From an uncultured Lachnospiraceae bacterium (GTDB lineage: Bacteria; Bacillota; Clostridia; Lachnospirales; Lachnospiraceae), in the NCBI GenBank assembly GCA_910588565.1, contig CAJUPF010000058.1, forward strand, positions 7,802 through 19,549: a stretch of 11,748 bases of DNA, in the 5' to 3' direction. The position numbers and the translations under genes were made by a program. The notes under the pieces are model-generated. The model was given only the letters and a program-made list of their open reading frames with translations. It was not told the DNA's origin and searched no databases. Positions 6,083 to 11,748 of the stretch are shown here, piece by piece. Position 1 is the first letter of the stretch; each line of letters begins with the position of its first letter.

Positions 6083-8404
6083 ATGACAGTAAAAAAATGG
6101 AAACGTGCAGCTGCAGGGCTGCTGGCAGGTATACTTCTGCTTGGAGCGGCAGGCTGCGGGAATACGGAAGCCCCCGCATCCTCTGAGGGTAAAGCATCAG
6201 AAGGAGCAAACAGTGAAACACCAGATGCACAGGACGTGGAATTGGTAAAAGGAAGGTTTTTAGAACTGTTAAAGGAAACGCCGGAAGGGGTATCTTCGAT
6301 TGAGAATATGGTAAGGCTTTCCGACGGCAGGATTGCGTTTTTAGACCCAGCGGAAGGAGATTTATATTATTCGGGAGATAACGCGGAAACCTGGGAGGCA
6401 AAACCGCTTCCTGCTTTTTCGGATAAGCTTGGAATGGAGGAAATTGAAATTACAAGCAAGGCGATTGCGCCGGACGGCGGGGTTTTTTATTCCTATGTGA
6501 ACTGGAAGGAAGATGTCTCAGAAGAGGGTTCTGTGATAGAGCATTATATTTATATTGATAAAGATGGGAATGATTCGGAAATTACCCTGACGGATCCTAC
6601 CAGCAGCTACAATTTTTATCTGTCAGACGCATGGTTTACCGGGGAGAAAACTCTGATCGGGGAGATGAATGGGGGTTCTGTTTATCAAATCGATCTGGAA
6701 TCAGGCGTCATAACCTCTATCAGCGGATTTGGGGAAGAGTTTGAGAGCCTGTTTTGGGCTGGAGATTATCTGCTGTCAAAAGAGTACATGTATCAGGTTT
6801 CCTCGGCGTCCTTTGTGGAAGATGATGTGTTAAAGGAGTTTATAGCCAAAGAGACAAGCGGGTACCGGTTGATGGCGTTTTATTTTGACAGTGAGGAAAA
6901 TACCTTGTATTCCGCATCTTCCGGCGGGTTGTACAGCCATACCATAGGGGGCGGCGCTATGGAAAATCTTCTGGATGGCGGACTTTGCAATCTGGGAGAT
7001 CCGACGAAGTCTCCGGTATCTATTTTAAAAAACGAGGACGGCAGTTTTCTGATTGCCTATGACGATGGGGAAATTGATCAGTATACCTATGATAAAGAAG
7101 CTCCTGCTGTACCCACACAGCAGCTTAATGTTTACAGCCTGAACCAGAATATGACGGTCAGCAAAGCGGTCAGCTTGTTTCGGAAACAGCATCCGGACGT
7201 CTATGTGAAACAGGAAATCGGCCTTGCCGGAGATTATGGCGTGACAGAGGAAGACGCCATCCGCAATTTGAATACCAGGCTTTTGGCTGGGGAAGGCCCG
7301 GACATTATACTGTTGGATGATATGCCTATAGATTCTTATATTGAAAAAGATATGTTGGCGGATCTGGCGGGACTGGCGGATGAGCTGGAACAGGAAAACA
7401 GCTATTTTACATCCGTGCTGCGGGCTTATCAGCAGGAAGACGGCCTGTACGCAATGCCCATTCGCTTTCAGGTACCGGTAATTATCGGGAAAAAGGACAC
7501 CGCAGAAGGCCTGTCCGGAATCGAAGGATTTGCAGGCGCAGTGCAAAAAGTAAGAGAAGCGCATCCAAACGCGGATACCGTTTTGGGAACTTATACGGCG
7601 GAGGATCTTATGAAGCGGCTGTATATGCTGTTTTCTTCTGATTTTATGAAAGACGGAAAAGCAGATACGGATGCCATCCGGCAGTTTTTGGAGAAAGCGG
7701 AAGAGATTTACCAGAACGAGCAGCAGAACATTACAGATGCGATGCGTCAGTCCTATGAAGATTCTATGACCTGGAGAAAAAATGAGGACATGATGGAGCC
7801 GGTGGAAAATTTTTCGGTTATGACAAATATTTATGAGCTGATATCAGGTAGTCAGAATCTTATGATATCAAAAATGCGGGGAATGGATGATATGCAGATG
7901 TTAAACGGCATATTGGATAATGATGGCCAGGCAGCGTATGATGTTATGCATTCACAGGCGGGGGATGTGTTTGTGCCCTATGGGATTGCAGGCGTCAGCA
8001 AAGGGTCGAAGGAGCAGGAACTGGCGACGGATTTTATGAGGGCATTGCTTGGGGAAGATGTACAGAAGTCAGATTTGACAGACGGATTCCCGGTAAATGC
8101 GGACGCCTATGACAAGTTTACAGAAACCTCCAATCCAGATGCCACGGTTGGATTCTCAGTGGCGGAGTCTGCGGAAGACGGAAGCAGCACGGAACCCATA
8201 CACTTTAGCGCGTCATGGCCTTCAGCCGATAAAATCGCCGCTTTCAAAGATAAATTCAATATGCTGAAGGTACCTTCCCTTTTGGATCATGTTATTTATA
8301 CGGCTGTTCTGGAAGGCGGCTGCCGGGTTCTGACAGGAGAAGTGAGCCTGGATGGAGGATGTGATGAAATTGTTCAGAAAGTGGAGCTTTATCTGGCGGA
8401 GTAA
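6083..8404 (+). CDS. Lipoprotein: propeller-like domain fused to family-1 solute-binding protein
   Basis: A 773-residue exported lipoprotein. The signal peptide ends in a lipobox LGAAGC with acylated Cys25, followed by a Ser/Glu/Ala-rich linker to about 45. Residues about 50-340 look like beta-propeller blades: an Asp-box-like SGDNAETW (97-104) and repeated DG turns such as SDGRIAFLD, PDGGVFYSY, DKDGND and NEDGSFLIAYDDG. From about 347 to the end (LNVYSLNQNMTVSKAVSLFRKQ, then LLAGEGPDIILLDD) it is an extracellular solute-binding protein of the sugar-type family 1, at about the usual length for that domain. It should capture a carbohydrate or similar ligand for the permeases that follow; its 3' end overlaps the first permease by 41 nt. 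AAGGAGG lies 6 nt before the ATG. Most such proteins are about 430-550 residues, so the N-terminal half is extra. The ligand is unknown. Confidence 0.85.
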   Translation: MTVKKWKRAAAGLLAGILLLGAAGCGNTEAPASSEGKASEGANSETPDAQDVELVKGRFLELLKETPEGVSSIENMVRLSDGRIAFLDPAEGDLYYSGDNAETWEAKPLPAFSDKLGMEEIEITSKAIAPDGGVFYSYVNWKEDVSEEGSVIEHYIYIDKDGNDSEITLTDPTSSYNFYLSDAWFTGEKTLIGEMNGGSVYQIDLESGVITSISGFGEEFESLFWAGDYLLSKEYMYQVSSASFVEDDVLKEFIAKETSGYRLMAFYFDSEENTLYSASSGGLYSHTIGGGAMENLLDGGLCNLGDPTKSPVSILKNEDGSFLIAYDDGEIDQYTYDKEAPAVPTQQLNVYSLNQNMTVSKAVSLFRKQHPDVYVKQEIGLAGDYGVTEEDAIRNLNTRLLAGEGPDIILLDDMPIDSYIEKDMLADLAGLADELEQENSYFTSVLRAYQQEDGLYAMPIRFQVPVIIGKKDTAEGLSGIEGFAGAVQKVREAHPNADTVLGTYTAEDLMKRLYMLFSSDFMKDGKADTDAIRQFLEKAEEIYQNEQQNITDAMRQSYEDSMTWRKNEDMMEPVENFSVMTNIYELISGSQNLMISKMRGMDDMQMLNGILDNDGQAAYDVMHSQAGDVFVPYGIAGVSKGSKEQELATDFMRALLGEDVQKSDLTDGFPVNADAYDKFTETSNPDATVGFSVAESAEDGSSTEPIHFSASWPSADKIAAFKDKFNMLKVPSLLDHVIYTAVLEGGCRVLTGEVSLDGGCDEIVQKVELYLAE

Positions 8405-9203
8405 ACTATGGTTTTTGCTGCCCGGCCTGTTGGGAGTTGGGCTGTTTACCCTGGTTCCTTTTGGCTGGGCGCTGATCCGCTCTTTTTCAAATGGGATAGC
8501 AAATTACAAAACGGTGCTTTCTAATGAAGCGTTCCATCTTGCAGTAAAAAATACCCTCCGCTTTGCCGGGGTGGGAATCCCGCTTTTGCTGGCGCTGTCT
8601 TTTCTGGCAGCGCTGGGGATATATAAAAGCAAATGGATGCGGTTTTTAAAATCCGTTTATCTGCTGCCTATGGCAGTGCCGACGGCAGTACTGGTATTGA
8701 TCTGGAAAGTATTTTTTCACAAAGCCGGAATTGCAAACCAGCTGCTTTCTGTATTGCATATCACGCCTGTAGACTGGCTGGGCGGGGACGCGTCTTTTTG
8801 GGTTTTAATTATAACGTATCTCTGGAAAAATATGGGTTATACGATTGTCTTATGGATTGCCGGGATGGCGGCAATCCCGGACAGCATTACGGAAGCGGCC
8901 AGGGTAGATGGGGCGGCGGAATGGCAGTGTATGCGTTATATGATCCTGCCCCAGCTGAAATCCGTATTTTATATGATAACGATGCTGTCCTTTCTGAATT
9001 CCTTTAAAGTATTCCGGGAGGCTTATCTGGTGGCGGGTTCGTATCCGCAGAAGAATATGTACCTTCTGCAGCATCTGTTTAACAATTGGTTTACCAATCT
9101 GGATATCGATAAAATGGCGTCTGCCGCAGTGCTGCTTGCAGTATTTTTTGCACTGTGTTCCCTGGCGCTGCAGAATATGTGGGAAAAGGAGGATAAGGCA
9201 TAG
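8364..9203 (+). CDS. ABC transporter permease, MalF/UgpA type
   Basis: A 279-residue inner-membrane protein with about six membrane segments; the first is around 15-37. The cytoplasmic EAA loop EAARVDGAAEWQCMRYMILP (177-196) contacts the ATPase in the MalFG family. Start: ATG 8364 has GGAGG (8354-8358) 5 nt upstream; the in-frame ATG at 8352 lies upstream of that site and was rejected. The start lies inside the lipoprotein gene (41-nt overlap), so the two are probably translationally coupled. It should pair with the next gene to form the translocation channel of a carbohydrate importer. The ATP-binding subunit is not in this window; in Firmicutes a shared MsmX/UgpC-type ATPase encoded elsewhere often serves such transporters. 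Confidence 0.94.
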   Translation: MKLFRKWSFIWRSKLWFLLPGLLGVGLFTLVPFGWALIRSFSNGIANYKTVLSNEAFHLAVKNTLRFAGVGIPLLLALSFLAALGIYKSKWMRFLKSVYLLPMAVPTAVLVLIWKVFFHKAGIANQLLSVLHITPVDWLGGDASFWVLIITYLWKNMGYTIVLWIAGMAAIPDSITEAARVDGAAEWQCMRYMILPQLKSVFYMITMLSFLNSFKVFREAYLVAGSYPQKNMYLLQHLFNNWFTNLDIDKMASAAVLLAVFFALCSLALQNMWEKEDKA

Positions 9204-10043
9204 ATGCGGATGAAATTTTTTCGTGGAATTCTATTTGTGGTGGGTATGATGATCTGCCTGCCGGTAATCGCAGCCGTTCTTGGAGCGCTCAAAAGCGACA
9301 GGGAGCTGTTAAATTCGTTGTCCGCGATTATCGGAACCTCCGGCGGGAAGGTAAAGTGGCATTTGCTGCCATTGTATCCGACGCTGCGGCATTTCTGGAA
9401 GCTGCTGTTTTTTACGCCGGAATTCTTTACCGTATTCTGGAATTCCGTAAAAGTGGCGGGCTGTATTTTGCTGGGACAGATGTTTGTGGCGATTCCTTCC
9501 GCATGGGCATTTGCCAAATTTTCCTTTCGGGGGAGACGTATATTATTCCTGACGTATATTGTTCTGATGATGATGCCCTTTAGCGTCATGATGCTGCCTT
9601 CCTATCTGATGCTGCATGGCATTCATCTGCTGGATACCCACTGGGCGGTAATTTTACCGGCAGTATTTTCTACCTTTCCAGTATTTTTAATGTACCGTGG
9701 ATTTGAATCTATTCCAAAGGATCTGTATGAAGCAGCCAAAATTGACGGAGCGGGAGAATGGCAGATATTTTTACGGATTGGGATTCCTCTGGGCTCTCCG
9801 GGAATTTTATCAGCGCTGGTACTGGGATTTTTGGAGTATTGGAATATGGTGGAGCAGCCTTTGGCGTTTCTGCAGGATCCTTCCCTGTGGCCGCTTTCTT
9901 TGTATCTGCCGGAAATTGATCTGCTGCGGGCCGGAATGGCATTGGCGGCTTCTGTTATTACACTGATACCGGCAGTATTTGTATTTTTCATGGGACAGGA
10001 TTATCTGGAACAGGGAATTACAGCATCCGGGCTTACGATGTAA
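9204..10043 (+). CDS. ABC transporter permease, MalG/UgpE type
   Basis: A 279-residue membrane protein with about six membrane segments and the EAA loop EAAKIDGAGEWQIFLRIGIP (176-195), the hallmark of MalG-type subunits. It begins directly after the stop of the first permease (TAG then ATG) with AAGGAGG at 9187-9193, so the two are tightly coupled. A second in-frame ATG at 9210 is possible and would drop two residues. The C-terminus reads GITASGLTM instead of the frequent GLTAGAVKG-like ending of this family. It forms the importer channel with its neighbour; the substrate would be set by the lipoprotein. Confidence 0.94.
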   Translation: MRMKFFRGILFVVGMMICLPVIAAVLGALKSDRELLNSLSAIIGTSGGKVKWHLLPLYPTLRHFWKLLFFTPEFFTVFWNSVKVAGCILLGQMFVAIPSAWAFAKFSFRGRRILFLTYIVLMMMPFSVMMLPSYLMLHGIHLLDTHWAVILPAVFSTFPVFLMYRGFESIPKDLYEAAKIDGAGEWQIFLRIGIPLGSPGILSALVLGFLEYWNMVEQPLAFLQDPSLWPLSLYLPEIDLLRAGMALAASVITLIPAVFVFFMGQDYLEQGITASGLTM

Positions 10044-10076
10044 CGTCCAAAAAACCTTGGATAAAAGGAGGAGAAC

Positions 10077-11522
10077 ATGGGAAAATTCAAAGAGCGTGCA
10101 GTAAAATATTTTGCGGTTTTTATGCTGCTGATGCTGATCTGCACGATTGTATCCAGAGGCATTTATGCCCATCAGATGCCAAAAGTATCAACAGGAACTG
10201 CGGAACCGCATACGCTGATTCATAAGATAGAGGCAGAGGGCGCGGTTCTGACCACAGAAGAGGTTCCGGTCGTAGCGGAAGCGGGGCTTCTTGCAGAAAA
10301 AGTCTGCGTGGTGGAAGGGCAGAAGGTAAGCCCTGGAGATCTGCTCTTTCAGATTGAACTTGCGGATCTGAATAAATTAATGACAGATTTGGATCATCAG
10401 ATTCAGGTGGAAGAGAAAAAACTTTCTGATCTGCAAAGTAGCAGCAATACCGCAATTAACCGGGCAAATCAGGATTTACAGGACGTTGCGGATACAACGG
10501 CAGGGGAAGTCGGCCGGGCGCAGGATGAACTGACAGGGGCACAGCAGGCTTTAAATCAGTTTCCGGCGGAGCAGGACTATAAAAATGCAGCCATGGAACG
10601 AGACAGCGAGTACCAGAGGCTGCGGAAAGCTGCGGAAAAAAAGAAGGCGACCAAAGAAGAGAAAGAAGCATTTTCCATTTACAGAGACAGCCTGGACGCT
10701 GCGCTGTCAGCACAGTATGCGCAGGAGAGAAAAGCGCTTGAGGAGGCGGCGGCCGAGAAAGAGAAAGCGGTAAACGCGGCAAATACCAGCCGCAACGAGG
10801 CGATCAAGCAGGCACAGCGCGGCGTAGAGGATGCAAAAAACGGGACAGGCGAGGATGCCGCCGCAAAACAGGAACAAAAAAACCAGATAAACCAGCTGAA
10901 AGAAAAGCGGGAAAAACTTGCCAGCCTGGAGGGGGCAGAGGGCAGGATCCTTTGTGACATGGAAGGGTATGTCAGCCGTATTTTAATTCATGCGGGAGAA
11001 CGGACCATGGATACTGCGGCGCTGGTAATCAGTGACGCTGCAGGAGAGAAGCTGTTTCAGGCCATTCTGCCGCCGGAGGAAAAAACTTACGTCAGCAGAG
11101 GAGATACCATAAGCCTGAGCTTTCAGAATGGAAAGACCCGGCTTGGCGGCGTGGAAGTGGAGGCGCTGGGTGAGCTGGAGGATGGAAGCTGCCAGATATC
11201 GGCGAAGATCTCTGATCCGGGTGTAGCGATTATGGAGCGTGGAAAAATGGAAATGAATAAAGATACTGGCAGATATAGCTGCTGCGTTCCACTGTCAGCC
11301 GTATATTCAGACAATGGATCGGATTATGTACTGCTGGTGAAAGAGAAAGAGACGATTCTTGGGACAGAGCTGACGGCGGAGAAGCGGAAGGTAAAGGTTC
11401 TGGGAAGGGATGAGGAGTATGTGGCGCTGGAGGATGGGGCTGTGACGGAGGATGAGATATTTGTTGTGGATTCAGATAAGGATATTAAAGATGGGGCGAG
11501 AATCCGGCTAAAAGAGGAGTAA
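10077..11522 (+). CDS. HlyD/RND-type membrane fusion (adaptor) protein
   Basis: A 481-residue protein with one N-terminal membrane anchor (about 11-27) and the rest outside. The order is: first lipoyl-like half (about 46-95, with VVEGQKVSPGDLLFQIE), a coiled-coil hairpin (about 96-285, rich in Glu, Lys, Ala and Gln, with a Pro-containing break near 162), the second lipoyl half (DMEGYVSRILIHAGE, about 294-308), a beta-barrel region (about 320-390) and a C-terminal membrane-proximal domain. Such adaptors normally serve exporters such as MacAB-like ABC transporters. The gene lies 33 nt after the second permease with an AAAGGAGG site and no terminator between, so it is probably in the same operon as an importer, which is odd. 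An exporter ATPase and permease may lie beyond the window. It may alternatively be an independent gene read by a distal promoter. Confidence 0.87.
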   Translation: MGKFKERAVKYFAVFMLLMLICTIVSRGIYAHQMPKVSTGTAEPHTLIHKIEAEGAVLTTEEVPVVAEAGLLAEKVCVVEGQKVSPGDLLFQIELADLNKLMTDLDHQIQVEEKKLSDLQSSSNTAINRANQDLQDVADTTAGEVGRAQDELTGAQQALNQFPAEQDYKNAAMERDSEYQRLRKAAEKKKATKEEKEAFSIYRDSLDAALSAQYAQERKALEEAAAEKEKAVNAANTSRNEAIKQAQRGVEDAKNGTGEDAAAKQEQKNQINQLKEKREKLASLEGAEGRILCDMEGYVSRILIHAGERTMDTAALVISDAAGEKLFQAILPPEEKTYVSRGDTISLSFQNGKTRLGGVEVEALGELEDGSCQISAKISDPGVAIMERGKMEMNKDTGRYSCCVPLSAVYSDNGSDYVLLVKEKETILGTELTAEKRKVKVLGRDEEYVALEDGAVTEDEIFVVDSDKDIKDGARIRLKEE

Positions 11523-11553
11523 GGCGTTCCATAAGCCATGGGAAAGGAGCGTG

Positions 11554-11735
11554 TAACAGTTCAGCCTGCAACTGCGCACTTGCCGCGCAGTTCGCAGCCG
11601 ATACAGCAGAATTGCCAAGAATCTGGCTCCTTTGCCGCAGGCAAACTTTAAATGAGCCAGATTCTGTAACAGCGAAGCCGGAAGGCTGAACTGTGTTACA
11701 GTTCACGGCCTAACCCGGCCGCAAACTGTAACGCA
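11554..11735. repeat. Nested inverted-repeat element, possible REP/MITE or structured RNA
   Basis: This non-coding stretch holds several perfect stems. The outer stem pairs CAGTTCAGCC (11557-11566) with GGCTGAACTG (11684-11693). Branch 1 pairs AACTGCGC (11570-11577) with GCGCAGTT (11585-11592). Branch 2 pairs AGAATCTGGCTC (11618-11629) with GAGCCAGATTCT (11654-11665), with TTTGCC/GGCAAA (11631-11636 with 11640-11645) inside. A fourth hairpin pairs GTTACAGTT (11695-11703) with AACTGTAAC (11724-11732) around CGGCC/GGCCG. No T-tract follows any stem and no ORF with a ribosome site was seen. The words TAACAGTTCA and TTACAGTTCA recur at 11554 and 11696. Confidence 0.7.
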
Positions 11736-11748
11736 TCCAGCCCATTCC

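Noticed and set aside
10456..10960. Minus-strand ORFs opposite the adaptor's coiled coil
   Set aside because: Low-complexity Ser/Ala/Leu/Pro products are the expected antisense of a Glu/Lys/Ala-rich coiled coil.
11485..11706. Minus-strand ORF of 73 codons across the inverted repeats
   Set aside because: It spans hairpin arms that impose its sequence, lacks a ribosome site and overlaps the end of the adaptor gene.

Overview
The window looks like a chromosomal segment of a gut-type Firmicute, most likely a Lachnospiraceae member (Blautia / Ruminococcus gnavus / Clostridium-like). This is inferred from the family content (Rpn-type nuclease tail with QGIE repeats, GNHTDHN-type galactokinase, ECF sigma factor with a DUF4179-like anti-sigma factor, MalFG-type importer without its own ATPase), strong AGGAGG ribosome binding sites and moderate GC. 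No database search was possible, so the taxon is inference.

Left part (1-1683). The window opens in the 3' end of an Rpn-family (PD-(D/E)XK nuclease / putative transposase) gene with a 12-bp tandem repeat coding for QGIE. A 39-codon ORF overlaps its stop codon (ATGA) and is probably translationally coupled. A near-consensus sigma-A promoter lies inside that small ORF and probably drives galK (galactokinase family), after a leader of about 110 nt with two mutually exclusive hairpins. A long hairpin without a U-tract separates galK from the convergent genes.

Middle part (1723-5873). On the minus strand lies a two-component system: an OmpR-type response regulator followed by a HAMP-less sensor kinase. 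Its promoter carries two direct repeats spaced 11 bp over the -35 region, as expected for autoregulation. Divergent from it, on the plus strand, are an ECF sigma factor and a single-pass DUF4179-type anti-sigma factor, ended by a textbook Rho-independent terminator.

Right part (5874-11748). A second plus-strand operon begins with a putative promoter and a leader holding a perfect 10-bp inverted repeat. It codes for a large lipoprotein (propeller-like N-terminal half fused to a family-1 solute-binding protein), two MalF/MalG-type permeases, and a HlyD/RND-type adaptor with a long coiled coil. No ATPase is present. The last 230 bases carry no gene but form a dense nest of inverted repeats, possibly a REP/MITE-like element or a structured RNA.

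Taken together, 1723-11522 looks like an envelope-sensing and transport island: two separate signalling devices next to an importer-like operon with two unusual parts, the propeller-SBP fusion and the adaptor. The functional link between these operons is inference from position only.
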